Positions 7,840 to 16,624 are shown, counted from the first letter of the stretch. The stretch: 64,000 nt of DNA from Synechococcus sp. CC9616 (GCF_000515235.1 NZ_KI911558.1:1711466-1775465), one strand, 5' to 3'. Program-made: numbers and translations. Notes: generated from the sequence alone by a model not told the origin.

Positions 7840-9234
7840 TCATCCATCCGCCCTCACCTGCTCACCCAAAGCCAAGACCAACGCTTCACTGACACTCTCG
7901 GCCTCCAGCAAGGCCAGATCCAAACCTGCCGCCAGAGGTCCCAGACCACTGCCCTTGGGAACGACAGCGCGTTTGAACCCCAACCGCGCCGCTTCCTGGA
8001 GACGAAGCTCGAGCTGACCGACAGGGCGCAACTGGCCTCCCAGTCCCAGTTCACCAATCAGAACGGTGCCCGCCGGCAGGGTGAGATCGCGAAAACTGGC
8101 CACCACAGCCGCGGCCACGCCGAGATCGGCCGCCGGTTCCTCCACCTCCAATCCGCCGGCCACAGCCAAATAGCAGTCGAAACGTGACAACGGCAGACCC
8201 ATGTGCTTTTCCAGCACGGCCAGGATCTGATGCAGACGATTGGTGCCGATCCCTGTGGCTGTGCGTCGCGGGCTGGCGTAGCTGGTGACGTTGACCAACG
8301 CCTGGAGATCAACCACCAACGAGCGGGTGCCCTCACAGGCAACGATTGTGGCCACCCCAGAGGCACGGGCATCACTGAGGAACAGTTCGCTGGGGTTGCC
8401 AACCTCAGCCAGTCCCCCTGCCTGCATCTCAAACAGACCCAGCTCATGGGTGGCACCGAAGCGGTTCTTCACCGCTCTCAGCAGCCGATGACTGGCAAAA
8501 CGATCGCCCTCGAAGGTGAGCACCGCATCCACGAGATGCTCAAGCACTTTCGGCCCGGCCAGCATTCCTTCTTTGGTGACGTGACCCACCAACAACAGTG
8601 AGATGTTCTGGCGCTTGGCCAACCTTTGCAGCGCCGCCGCACATTCACGCACCTGACCAACCGACCCTGGAGCACTGGTCAGATTGGCGTCGTGCAACGC
8701 CTGAATGCTGTCGATGATCGCCACGGCTGGGCGGAGCGCCTCAAGCTCCTCAAGCACCAGTTCAAGATCGGTTTCAGCCAGCAACTGCAGCTCCGATGCC
8801 CCAGCGGCGAGCCGCTGCCAACGCAGTTTGACCTGCTGGGCTGATTCCTCGGCACTGACGTACAGCACCGAGCTCTGGGCCGCCATGGCCGATGCGCTCT
8901 GAAGCAACAAGGTGCTTTTGCCGATTCCTGGATCACCGCCCACCAACACCAGAGAACCGGGCACCAGACCGCCTCCGAGCACCCGGTCGAACTCCTCCGA
9001 GCCAGTCGCCATCCGCTGCAGTGGACGATCGTCCAGAGAGGCCATGGCGGTGGATCGCCGCGGAGCGGCTGCCTGGGCAGGATCTGGGCTCTCTCGACGG
9101 CGACGACCGTCCTCGCTGGGGATGGTCTGCTCCACCAACGTGTTCCAGCTGCCGCACTCCGGACAGCGTCCGAAGAACTGACGTGTCTTGGCACCACAGG
9201 CCTGACAGACGAAAAGGGAGCGGGAGCGGGGCAC
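7840..9234 (-). CDS. radA: DNA repair protein RadA
   Basis: A 464-residue protein with an N-terminal zinc finger (C10, C13, C24, C27), RecA-like ATPase core with Walker A GGDPGIGKST (about residues 99-108), the RadA-specific KNRFG motif in VKNRFGATHELGLFEM, and a C-terminal Lon-protease-like domain with GELGLGGQLRPV. RadA is a hexameric helicase that aids branch migration in recombinational repair. It is divergent from rpaB over a 90-base intergenic region that must hold both promoters. The length is normal for the family. Confidence 0.97.
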   Translation of the reverse strand: MPRSRSLFVCQACGAKTRQFFGRCPECGSWNTLVEQTIPSEDGRRRRESPDPAQAAAPRRSTAMASLDDRPLQRMATGSEEFDRVLGGGLVPGSLVLVGGDPGIGKSTLLLQSASAMAAQSSVLYVSAEESAQQVKLRWQRLAAGASELQLLAETDLELVLEELEALRPAVAIIDSIQALHDANLTSAPGSVGQVRECAAALQRLAKRQNISLLLVGHVTKEGMLAGPKVLEHLVDAVLTFEGDRFASHRLLRAVKNRFGATHELGLFEMQAGGLAEVGNPSELFLSDARASGVATIVACEGTRSLVVDLQALVNVTSYASPRRTATGIGTNRLHQILAVLEKHMGLPLSRFDCYLAVAGGLEVEEPAADLGVAAAVVASFRDLTLPAGTVLIGELGLGGQLRPVGQLELRLQEAARLGFKRAVVPKGSGLGPLAAGLDLALLEAESVSEALVLALGEQVRADG

Positions 9235-9324
9235 TGAGAACTATGAAGAAAGTTGCTGTTGAGTGAACAGAACGGGGGAACAACCTTTTATGTGTGGCGA
9301 GAAGCACTAAGCGCCACAGGCGTT

Positions 9325-10071
9325 ATGACCACCACGGCTCCCTCTAAGGAAACAATCCTCGTGGTTGATGACGAGGCCTCGATCCGACGGATTTTGGAAA
9401 CGAGGCTCTCGATGATCGGATACAACGTCGTTACCGCCTGCGATGGCACAGAAGCCCTGGAGCTATTCCCCCAGTGCGCTCCAGACCTGGTGGTGCTGGA
9501 CGTGATGATGCCGAAGCTCGATGGCTATGGCGTCTGTCAGGAGCTGCGCAAGGAATCGGATGTACCGATCGTGATGCTCACCGCCCTCGGAGACGTGGCG
9601 GACCGGATCACCGGCCTGGAGCTCGGCGCCGACGATTACGTCGTTAAACCGTTCAGTCCGAAGGAACTGGAAGCCCGTATCCGCTGCGTGCTTCGCCGGG
9701 TGGAAAAGGAGCAGGTGGCAGGAATCCCCAACTCCGGCGTGATTCAGGTGTCGGATCTGCGCATCGACACCAATAAGCGGCAGGTGTTCCGTGGTGATGA
9801 ACGGATCCGGCTCACCGGAATGGAGTTCAGCCTTCTGGAACTCCTGGTCAGCCGATCAGGCGAACCGTTCAACCGCGGAGAGATTCTCAAAGAGGTTTGG
9901 GGGTACACGCCGGAACGACATGTCGATACCCGCGTGGTTGATGTTCATATTTCACGTCTTCGCTCCAAACTGGAAGACGATCCGGCCAACCCCGAGCTGA
10001 TCCTCACAGCCCGCGGCACCGGTTATCTGTTCCAGCGCATCATCGACTCCGTTGCCTCCGAAGGGTCCTGA
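9325..10071 (+). CDS. rpaB: Response regulator RpaB (OmpR family)
   Basis: A 248-residue OmpR-type regulator. The receiver domain contains ILVVDDEASIRRILETRL, phosphoacceptor D59 in VVLDVMMPKLDGYG and DDYVVKPFSPKELEARI. The winged helix contains LTGMEFSLLELLVSRSGEPF and RHVDTRVVDVHISRLRSKLE. This is the essential RpaB of cyanobacteria, which with the NblS (Hik33) kinase controls high-light and photosystem genes through HLR1 elements. ATG 9325 is chosen because the open frame upstream (from 9253) is intergenic in character. Its last 20 bases overlap the likely plsX start. Confidence 0.96.
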   Translation: MTTTAPSKETILVVDDEASIRRILETRLSMIGYNVVTACDGTEALELFPQCAPDLVVLDVMMPKLDGYGVCQELRKESDVPIVMLTALGDVADRITGLELGADDYVVKPFSPKELEARIRCVLRRVEKEQVAGIPNSGVIQVSDLRIDTNKRQVFRGDERIRLTGMEFSLLELLVSRSGEPFNRGEILKEVWGYTPERHVDTRVVDVHISRLRSKLEDDPANPELILTARGTGYLFQRIIDSVASEGS

Positions 10072-11368
10072 GAACTCCCCGGCCGACTGGTCGCGGGGCA
10101 AAAACAGCCGGCCACGGGCCATTCGCCGCCTGGTGATCTGGTATCGGCGCAATGCCGCCGTGACCACGCTCGTCGATAGCGCCACCAGCTCGGCCACCGC
10201 GGCCGGCAATGTGGCCGGCAATGTGGCCGAAACGATGGTTTCGGGCGCGGGGACCGTCGCCAGCAGCGTTCTGCAACCGCTGGTGTTTGATCCCCTGCGC
10301 CGGCTTCAGGGCGGCAGCATCGACTCCATCGACGAGCGCGACAGGCTCTGGGTTGCCGTGGATGGCATGGGTGGTGACCATGCTCCGGGTTCCATCCTTG
10401 ATGGCTGCCTGCAAGCGATTGAGCGACTACCGCTGAAGATCAAATTCATCGGCGAACGCGACAGGGTTCTGGCCGCCGCCGAGACACTGCAACTGCGTGA
10501 TCAACTTCAAACGGCGATCGACAACGGTCACCTGGAACTGGTCGCCAGCGGTCCCTCGATCGGGATGAATGAAGAAGCGACAGCCGTCCGGCGCAAACGG
10601 GACGCCAGCATCAATGTCGCCATGGACCTGGTGAAGAAAGGCCAGGCTCTGGCGAGCTACTCGGCTGGCAACTCCGGAGCTGTGATGGCATCAGCCATCT
10701 TTCGACTGGGACGGCTCAAGGGAATCGATCGTCCCGCCATCGGGGCCCTTTTCCCGACCAAGGATCCCGGGCAGCCGGTGCTGGTGCTGGATGTGGGAGC
10801 CAACATGGACTGCAAGCCCGCCTACCTGCACCAGTTCGCATTGCTGGGCAACATCTACAGCCGTGACGTGCTGCAGGTGCGTCGCCCCCGCATCGGCCTG
10901 CTCAACATCGGTGAGGAGGAGTGCAAAGGGAATGACCTGGCTCTCCGCAGCTTTGAACTCCTGCGTGACGAAAAGCGTTTGCACTTCGCAGGCAACTGCG
11001 AAGGCAGAGATGTGCTGTCCGGGGAATTTGATGTTGTTGTCTGCGACGGATTCACCGGCAATGTTCTGCTCAAGTTCCTGGAATCCGTGGGCAGCGTGCT
11101 GCTTGGGGTCCTGCGGGCTGAGCTTCCTCGAGGACGTCGGGGCAAGGTGGGCTCGGCCTTCCTGCGCAGCAATCTCAAGCGCATTAAAAAGCGGCTGGAC
11201 CATGCCGAGCATGGAGGCGCTCTGCTGTTGGGAGTGAATGGCATCTGCGTGATCGGCCATGGCAGCAGCAAATCCCTGTCGGTCGTCAGCGCTCTGCGAC
11301 TGGCCCACTCCGCCGCCAGTCATGGCGTGATGGACGACTTGGCGGAATTGCAGAGTTGCTGTGGTTGA
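10052..11368 (+). CDS. plsX: Phosphate acyltransferase PlsX with an N-terminal extension
   Basis: The catalytic region starts at about residue 100 with WVAVDGMGGDHAPG and contains YSAGNSGAVMASA, LDVGANMDCKP and DGFTGNVLLKFLES, all typical of PlsX, which converts acyl-ACP to acyl-phosphate for phospholipid synthesis at the membrane. Ahead of it lie about 95 residues absent from most PlsX proteins: a basic segment (RRLVIWYRRNAA), then an Ala/Gly/Thr-rich stretch. The start is uncertain; TTG 10052 overlaps rpaB by 20 bases, and internal starts would trim the extension. It heads plsX-fabH-fabD-plsC, a lipid-synthesis run. Confidence 0.92.
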   Translation: MPPKGPENSPADWSRGKNSRPRAIRRLVIWYRRNAAVTTLVDSATSSATAAGNVAGNVAETMVSGAGTVASSVLQPLVFDPLRRLQGGSIDSIDERDRLWVAVDGMGGDHAPGSILDGCLQAIERLPLKIKFIGERDRVLAAAETLQLRDQLQTAIDNGHLELVASGPSIGMNEEATAVRRKRDASINVAMDLVKKGQALASYSAGNSGAVMASAIFRLGRLKGIDRPAIGALFPTKDPGQPVLVLDVGANMDCKPAYLHQFALLGNIYSRDVLQVRRPRIGLLNIGEEECKGNDLALRSFELLRDEKRLHFAGNCEGRDVLSGEFDVVVCDGFTGNVLLKFLESVGSVLLGVLRAELPRGRRGKVGSAFLRSNLKRIKKRLDHAEHGGALLLGVNGICVIGHGSSKSLSVVSALRLAHSAASHGVMDDLAELQSCCG

Positions 11369-11395
11369 CTGACGCCACACGTACCCATCTCCTCT

Positions 11396-12415
11396 TTGGT
11401 CGCGCAGCCGTTCAGGTCCGCTGGTGTGCTGCTGAGGGGCTGTGGCAGCGCCACCCCGTCCCGTTCGATCAGCAACGCTGACCTTGGCCAACGGGTCGAA
11501 ACAAGCGACAGCTGGATCCGCAGCCGTACCGGAATCGCCGCGCGACGGGTGCTCGGGCCGTCGGAATCCCTAATTGATCTGTGCGCTGCGTCTGCATCCA
11601 GCGCCCTGACCATGGCGGGCTGGGAGCCCGACAGCCTCGACCTGATCCTGCTCGCCACCTCAACACCGGACGACCTGTTCGGATCCGCCCCACGACTCCA
11701 GAGTCGACTCGGTGCACATCGCGCTGTTGCCTTCGACCTCACCGCAGCCTGCAGCGGCTTCCTGTTCGCCTTGATCACCGCCGCTCAGTACCTGCGCAGC
11801 GGGGCCATGCGGCGGATCCTGGTGGTCGGTGCCGACCAGTTGAGCCGTTGGGTGGACTGGGATGACCGACGCTCCTGCGTTCTCTTCGGAGATGCCGCAG
11901 GTGCTCTGGTGATGGAAGCCTCCCCGGATGATCGGGACGACCTCAACGGCTTCCTGATGCGATCAGACGGCAGCCGTGGCGATGTTCTGAAACTGCCGCA
12001 GATCGACGAGCGGGCTCCCCTTGTGGGTGATGCAAGTCACCCGCAGGGAGGATTTCAACCGATTCAGATGAATGGCCAGGAGGTTTACAAATTCGCGGTT
12101 CGCGAGGTTCCTGGAATCCTGGACGAACTCCTGCAACAGGCCGATCTGGGAGCGGAACAGCTGGACTGGCTGCTGCTGCATCAGGCCAACCAACGCATCC
12201 TCGATGCTGTGGCTGAACGTTTCGCCGTCCCTTCAACCAAGGTGCTCAGCAACCTGGCGAACTACGGCAACACCTCAGCAGCGACGATTCCACTCATGCT
12301 CGATGAAGCGGTGCGGGACGGACGGATCCAGGCTGGCCATCGCATCGCCAGCAGTGGTTTTGGAGCCGGCCTGAGCTGGGGTGCGGCCCTGTTGCGCTGG
12401 AGCGGGCCGGCGTAA
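11396..12415 (+). CDS. fabH: 3-oxoacyl-[acyl-carrier-protein] synthase III
   Basis: A 339-residue KAS III. The N-terminal part reads SDSWIRSRTGIAARRV, catalytic Cys is at about 119 in DLTAACSGFLF, His is in LLHQANQRILDA and Asn in ANYGNTSAATIP. It starts fatty-acid synthesis by condensing acetyl-CoA with malonyl-ACP. The start codon is uncertain: TTG 11396 (MVAQPFRSAGVLLRGCGSAT) or GTG ten codons later both precede the first strand of the fold. It lies 27 bases after plsX and just upstream of fabD. Confidence 0.95.
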   Translation: MVAQPFRSAGVLLRGCGSATPSRSISNADLGQRVETSDSWIRSRTGIAARRVLGPSESLIDLCAASASSALTMAGWEPDSLDLILLATSTPDDLFGSAPRLQSRLGAHRAVAFDLTAACSGFLFALITAAQYLRSGAMRRILVVGADQLSRWVDWDDRRSCVLFGDAAGALVMEASPDDRDDLNGFLMRSDGSRGDVLKLPQIDERAPLVGDASHPQGGFQPIQMNGQEVYKFAVREVPGILDELLQQADLGAEQLDWLLLHQANQRILDAVAERFAVPSTKVLSNLANYGNTSAATIPLMLDEAVRDGRIQAGHRIASSGFGAGLSWGAALLRWSGPA

Positions 12416-12443
12416 CCTCCGGCACTTCTGCTGCTACGAACCG

Positions 12444-13337
12444 ATGACGATCGCCTGGGTGTTCCCTGGTCAGGGATCTCAGAAGGTGGGGATGGCAGAC
12501 CCGCTTATGGATCTCCCGACAGCGTTGGAACGCTTCAGCATCGCCTCGGAACTGCTTGGCAGGGACCTGCTGGCCATCTGCCGTGGCGTGGCCAGCAGCG
12601 CTGAAGTCAATGATCTCAACGACACCCGCAACACCCAGCCGGCCCTGTTCGTGACGGAGTCGCTGCTGGTGGACAGCCTGATCAACCAGGGGCGGGAGGC
12701 GGAGCTTCTGGCAGGGCACAGCCTCGGCGAGCTGGTGGCTCTCTACGCAGCCGGTGTTTTTGATCTGGAGACAGGTCTGAAGCTGATGAAAACCCGTTCT
12801 GAACTGATGGCCAAGGCGGGCGGTGGTGCCATGACGGCCGTGATCGGCTTCGATCGGAACCAGCTGAACGACCTGGTGGCCTCCAGCGAGGGTGTTCACA
12901 TCGCCAACGACAACAGCGATGCCCAGGTTGTTCTCTCGGGTCAGCCCGATGCCCTGGACGGCATCTGCGCGAGCTTGCGCTGCAAACGTGCGATTCCTCT
13001 CGCTGTTTCAGGAGCCTTCCACTCCCCATTCATGCGTGATGCAGCCGATCGCTTTGCCAGCGAGCTGGACAAGGTTGCCTTCCAGGACGCCCGAATTCCG
13101 ATCCTGAGCAACAGTGATCCAACGCCAAGCAGCAGCGGAGAGGTGCTGAAACAGCGCCTGAAGCAGCAGATGACCACCGGCGTGCGTTGGCGCGAAACGA
13201 TGCAGCACTTCCAGGATGCAGGCGTCGAAACGCTGGTGGAGATCGGACCGGGCAACGTGCTGAGCGGCCTGGCCAAACGCTCGATGGCAAGCGTCACCCT
13301 GGCGCAAATCGCGAGTGCGGCGGACCTGGGGCTGTGA
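12444..13337 (+). CDS. fabD: Malonyl-CoA:ACP transacylase
   Basis: A 297-residue acyltransferase beginning MTIAWVFPGQGSQKVGM, with active-site Ser93 in AGHSLGEL and catalytic His in SGAFHSPFM. It loads malonyl groups on acyl carrier protein for chain elongation. ATG 12444 is preferred over the open upstream frame (from 12381), because the family begins 5-6 residues before the GQGSQ motif. Its stop overlaps the GTG of plsC (GTGA), consistent with translational coupling. Confidence 0.96.
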   Translation: MTIAWVFPGQGSQKVGMADPLMDLPTALERFSIASELLGRDLLAICRGVASSAEVNDLNDTRNTQPALFVTESLLVDSLINQGREAELLAGHSLGELVALYAAGVFDLETGLKLMKTRSELMAKAGGGAMTAVIGFDRNQLNDLVASSEGVHIANDNSDAQVVLSGQPDALDGICASLRCKRAIPLAVSGAFHSPFMRDAADRFASELDKVAFQDARIPILSNSDPTPSSSGEVLKQRLKQQMTTGVRWRETMQHFQDAGVETLVEIGPGNVLSGLAKRSMASVTLAQIASAADLGL

Positions 13338-13996
13338 GCGAACCGCGTTCTGCCCTGGTCAGCCAGACCCCGAAACCGAGCCTGACGTACCAACTCGTGA
13401 GCAACTTACTGGTGTTCCCGGTCTTCCGAGGGCTGTTCCGGGGCTCGACCAGGGGGCTTGAGCATGTTCCGAGTCAGGGGCCGCTTGTGGTGGTGGCCAA
13501 CCATGGCTCCCACCTCGATCCCCCACTGTTGGGCCATGCCCTCGGCAGGCCAGTGGCCTTCATGGCCAAGGCTGAACTCTTTGACGTGCCCATCCTTGGC
13601 GCAATCATTCGTGCCTGTGGGGCCTACCCCGTGCGCCGCGGCGCCAGTGACCGAGAAGCGATCCGCACCGCAACAGCAAAGCTTGAGGACGGCTGGGCCA
13701 CAGGCGTGTTCCTCGATGGCACGCGTCAGGCGGATGGTCGGGTGAATCAGCCATTGCCCGGAGCCGCCCTGTTGGCGGCTCGTTCCGGTGCGCCCCTACT
13801 GCCTGTCGCCATCATCAACAGCCACCGTGCACTTGGCTCGGGCAGCTCCCTGCCTCGGCTGGTGCCAATCCAGCTGCGGGTCGGCGAACCTGTCCCCGCT
13901 CCGAGCGGCCGACGACGAGTCGATCTGGATGCCACCACTGCGGAACTGCAACGACGGATCAATTCCCTTCTGGATCAGGGACTGCTGCGTCCTTGA
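13334..13996 (+). CDS. plsC: 1-acyl-sn-glycerol-3-phosphate acyltransferase family protein
   Basis: A 220-residue acyltransferase with the HX4D motif in ANHGSHLDPPLLG and a second motif FLDGTRQ in place of the common FPEGTRS. A central segment reads RACGAYPVRRGASDREAIRT. Members add the second acyl chain to lysophosphatidic acid at the membrane. GTG 13334 is chosen because it overlaps the fabD stop and because the upstream part of the open frame is a fabD shadow. The last 38 bases overlap the convergent DUF218 gene. Which lysophospholipid it acts on cannot be told. Confidence 0.88.
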   Translation: MSEPRSALVSQTPKPSLTYQLVSNLLVFPVFRGLFRGSTRGLEHVPSQGPLVVVANHGSHLDPPLLGHALGRPVAFMAKAELFDVPILGAIIRACGAYPVRRGASDREAIRTATAKLEDGWATGVFLDGTRQADGRVNQPLPGAALLAARSGAPLLPVAIINSHRALGSGSSLPRLVPIQLRVGEPVPAPSGRRRVDLDATTAELQRRINSLLDQGLLRP

Positions 13997-14534
13997 GATC
14001 ACGACCGGTGATCACCCAGGCCACCGCCCGCAGCCAATCCCCCCAGCGTTTAACCCAAGTCTCCTCTCTGCAACTGGGCTTGCAGTCCACGGGGACGCCC
14101 GTGAGATGGATGCCGCGGCTTCCGGCCACCACCTGACCAACCGCCATCGATCGGGACAGGTGATCGGCACTGGTGACGAGCAGAACATGGCGCACATCGC
14201 GCTGCTGCAGCTCATCCACAAGGGACGTGAAATTGCCAAGCGTGTCCTGGGCCCTGTAGTCCAGCTGAACCCGCTGCGGTTCGAGCCCCTCTTCCTGCAC
14301 CAGCCAGGTCGCGTACTCGCGATTGCTGCCGCCACTGATCAACAGGGGCAAATCCAATTCACCGGCGAGCTTGGCTCCCATCCGCTCGCGATCCACGTCA
14401 CCACCCAGAACCAGCACAAGCTGCGGTGCACTGCGATCCAGCAATGCCTGGCGATAGGGCGCCAACGGACCCGAACTCACCATCCAGAACATCAGCCCGC
14501 CGCCGAGAAGAACGCCGGTTCGCACACCTGCCAT
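13959..14534 (-). CDS. DUF218/YdcF-like envelope protein
   Basis: A 191-residue protein with a hydrophobic N-terminal segment (about 5-20, VRTGVLLGGGLMFWMVSSG) and then a DUF218 domain: LVLVLGGDVDRERMGAKLA, LPLLISGGSNREYA, DTLGNFTSLVDEL and HVLLVTSADHLSRSMAVG. The family (YdcF, SanA, ElyC) is linked to envelope functions, but the reaction is unknown. The N-terminus is probably a membrane anchor. It starts one base inside the tsaB stop (TGATG), so it is likely coupled to tsaB. Confidence 0.8.
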   Translation of the reverse strand: MAGVRTGVLLGGGLMFWMVSSGPLAPYRQALLDRSAPQLVLVLGGDVDRERMGAKLAGELDLPLLISGGSNREYATWLVQEEGLEPQRVQLDYRAQDTLGNFTSLVDELQQRDVRHVLLVTSADHLSRSMAVGQVVAGSRGIHLTGVPVDCKPSCREETWVKRWGDWLRAVAWVITGRDLKDAAVPDPEGN

Positions 14535-15151
14535 CAGACCACTCCCACCGGCGAAGTGGGGTAGATCGGCAAGACGCTCTGCCAGGGGCAGGCCTGCCCG
14601 CGAGCGAGGGCCGTCTGCAGTCGATTCAGCAGACAGATCACATCCGCTTCGACATCGTCGTGCGCCTCCAGCACCATCGGACCAAGAGAACGACCTGGTT
14701 GGAGCAGGTGCGGGGGCTCCAGCTCCTCAACGGCGCCGTCGTTCAGCTGATATGCGCCGCCCACCACGCCGCGACGGGGGAGCTCTCGGGTGATCCAGAA
14801 ACGATCACTGGGATCGGAGAGGCGCCCGCAGAGGCGTGCGGCCATCAGAGCAAAACTGCTGACGCCAACAAGAGGCACCCGAAGCTGCTGCGCAAGCGTG
14901 CGGGCCATCACCACCGTCAGCCTGGTCCCGGTGAACCCACCAGGGCCAGTCGCCACAGCGAGCCCTTGCAGGCCAGACCAACGCGGTGCTGGCAGGACGG
15001 ATTCAACCCGCTTCAACAGCGTGTTTGAGAGGGCGCGACCGTCATCAAACACAGCTGGCTGAGGTAAATCGCCAACACTGGGATCCAGAACCGCCACGCC
15101 GAAACGTTCGGTTGAACTGTGAAGGGCCAACAGCAGGGAAGGGGCGCTCAT
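14534..15151 (-). CDS. tsaB: tRNA threonylcarbamoyladenosine biosynthesis protein TsaB
   Basis: A 205-residue ASKHA-fold protein starting MSAPSLLLALHSSTERFGVA, with the motif GLAVATGPGGFTGTRLTVVM and later LVGVSSFALMAA. TsaB partners TsaD (elsewhere) to make t6A37 in ANN-decoding tRNAs. ATG 15151 overlaps the ycf34 stop as ATGA, which supports this start over the longer frame from 15187. It forms a compact minus-strand run ycf34-tsaB-DUF218. Confidence 0.92.
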   Translation of the reverse strand: MSAPSLLLALHSSTERFGVAVLDPSVGDLPQPAVFDDGRALSNTLLKRVESVLPAPRWSGLQGLAVATGPGGFTGTRLTVVMARTLAQQLRVPLVGVSSFALMAARLCGRLSDPSDRFWITRELPRRGVVGGAYQLNDGAVEELEPPHLLQPGRSLGPMVLEAHDDVEADVICLLNRLQTALARGQACPWQSVLPIYPTSPVGVV

Positions 15152-15399
15152 CCCGGCACGGGTTCGCCTGGCCTCAACCTCAGCCAACGGCCATGATCCG
15201 GCGCAAAACTCTCACACCCGCGCACGTCCCACTCGATCCCTGCACCCCCTTCTGGCAGATCCAAAACGGACACATGAATCCGAGGAGAGGACGGCTGAAA
15301 ATCGGGTGATTCATTGAGATGAACGGCCCCATGCTGGCGCTCGACCGCGTGATAGGCCTGACAGCGGTCGACCCAGCGGCAGTTCACGCAGATGCACAT
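15148..15399 (-). CDS. ycf34: Ycf34, small iron-sulfur protein
   Basis: An 83-residue protein starting MCICVNCRWVDRCQAYHAVE, with clustered Cys2, Cys4, Cys7 and Cys13 and a further Cys in VRGCESFAPDHG. This is the hallmark of Ycf34. Published work on Synechocystis reports that Ycf34 binds an iron-sulfur cluster and affects photosynthetic electron flow. The longer frame in this register upstream of the ATG is a shadow of the divergent nucleotidyltransferase gene. Its start codon overlaps the opposite-strand start by a few bases, so its promoter must lie inside that gene. Confidence 0.93.
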   Translation of the reverse strand: MCICVNCRWVDRCQAYHAVERQHGAVHLNESPDFQPSSPRIHVSVLDLPEGGAGIEWDVRGCESFAPDHGRWLRLRPGEPVPG

Positions 15400-16624
15400 G
15401 CCTCCTGAAGCCGCTTCGTCCAACATTCTGGAACCAAGAGACGCGGCCAGCATTGTTTGGCAACGTCTGAACCCTGGGCAATGGCCATTGCGGCTGGAGG
15501 TCCTGCCCGATGGCACAGCCCTCGTCGGGGGCGCGGTGAGGGACGCTTTGCTCGATCGCCTGCCCAGCTGCCCCGATCTGGATCTGGTGGTCACCGGCAA
15601 AGCGTTGGCACTCACCCAACAGCTGGCGGCCTCGCTTGGTGGAACGGCCGTTGTCCTGGACGAGCGGAGGGACATTGGTCGCCTGGTGCTGCGCGGCTGG
15701 ACCATCGACATCGCCCGACAGGAGGGCCAGAGCCTCCTGGAGGACCTTCGGAGACGGGACTACCGGCTCAATGCCATGGCCTTGCCGCTGCACCCCGGCG
15801 GAGAGCTTGTGGATCCCACCGGCGGCCTGCGGGATCTGCGGGAGGGCCGACTTGTCGCAGTCAGCGAAGACAACCTCAAGGACGATCCCCTGCGGCTGTT
15901 GCGAGGGCTGCGGCTGATGGCGGAGATGCGCCTCGCGTTGGACCCGCAGACCCAGATCTGGATCCGCTGCCACCGCAACCTTCTCGGCCAGTCGGCTCCG
16001 GAGCGGATCCTGGCTGAACTGGAACGGCTGGTGCGGGCGCCTCACGCTGATGGAGTTCTGCCGCTCCTTGAGGAACTGGAGCTTCTGACCACGTGGTCCG
16101 ATCCCGCTGGCCAGCAACGGCCCATCCCCGGGATCAACGAGAGCGAAGGAATGACGCCTGATGAACGGGACCGAGCCCTGCCCCTGTCTCGTCTGATGCA
16201 CATGCTGGGAGATCTGGGTCTGGAACAGCTGCGGGCAAGCCGACAGCTGCGTCAGCGCTGCCGAACCCTGCGTCGCTGGGTCCGTGATCTTCCGGCCGAT
16301 CCCGAAACCCTCGATGAGACGAGCCGTTATCGGCTTCATTGCGAACTGGAGCAGGATCTGCCGGCCCTGATCCTTCACCTGTCGTCCAGCCAGCGGATGA
16401 CCTGGATGCAGCGTTGGCGGGACCCGGATGATCCCTTGTTTCATCCAGTGGCCGCCGTCGATGGTTTAACCCTGCAGCGCGAATTGGGCATCAAACCCGG
16501 GCCGGCAGTTGGCCTTCTGCTGCAGCATCTGAAGCGAGAGAGGGCCTTCCTGCGCATCGGCAACCGTGCTTCATCCCTTAAGGAAGCGCAACGCTGGTGT
16601 GAGTCACACAGCGACCTGCTGTGA
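15392..16624 (+). CDS. CCA tRNA nucleotidyltransferase / poly(A) polymerase family protein
   Basis: A 410-residue class II nucleotidyltransferase. Its head domain shows ALVGGAVRDALLDRL, metal-binding Asp pair in CPDLDLVVTG, TIDIARQEGQS, RRRDYRLNAMALPL and the RNA-binding region DDPLRLLRGLRLMAEM. The family includes CCA-adding enzymes and poly(A) polymerases, and the two cannot be separated here. No HD domain is visible. ATG 15392 or ATG 15398 is possible, and both overlap the divergent ycf34 start. Since the tRNA-Asn here lacks an encoded CCA, a CCA-adding activity is needed in the cell. Confidence 0.88.
   Translation: MHMPPEAASSNILEPRDAASIVWQRLNPGQWPLRLEVLPDGTALVGGAVRDALLDRLPSCPDLDLVVTGKALALTQQLAASLGGTAVVLDERRDIGRLVLRGWTIDIARQEGQSLLEDLRRRDYRLNAMALPLHPGGELVDPTGGLRDLREGRLVAVSEDNLKDDPLRLLRGLRLMAEMRLALDPQTQIWIRCHRNLLGQSAPERILAELERLVRAPHADGVLPLLEELELLTTWSDPAGQQRPIPGINESEGMTPDERDRALPLSRLMHMLGDLGLEQLRASRQLRQRCRTLRRWVRDLPADPETLDETSRYRLHCELEQDLPALILHLSSSQRMTWMQRWRDPDDPLFHPVAAVDGLTLQRELGIKPGPAVGLLLQHLKRERAFLRIGNRASSLKEAQRWCESHSDLL

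Noticed and set aside
10691-11491. 266-codon minus-strand frame over plsX
   Set aside because: Shadow of plsX; no motif and unusual composition (many Gln and His).
15311-16444. 377-codon minus-strand frame opposite the nucleotidyltransferase
   Set aside because: Antisense shadow over a well-supported nucleotidyltransferase, with low-complexity residues.
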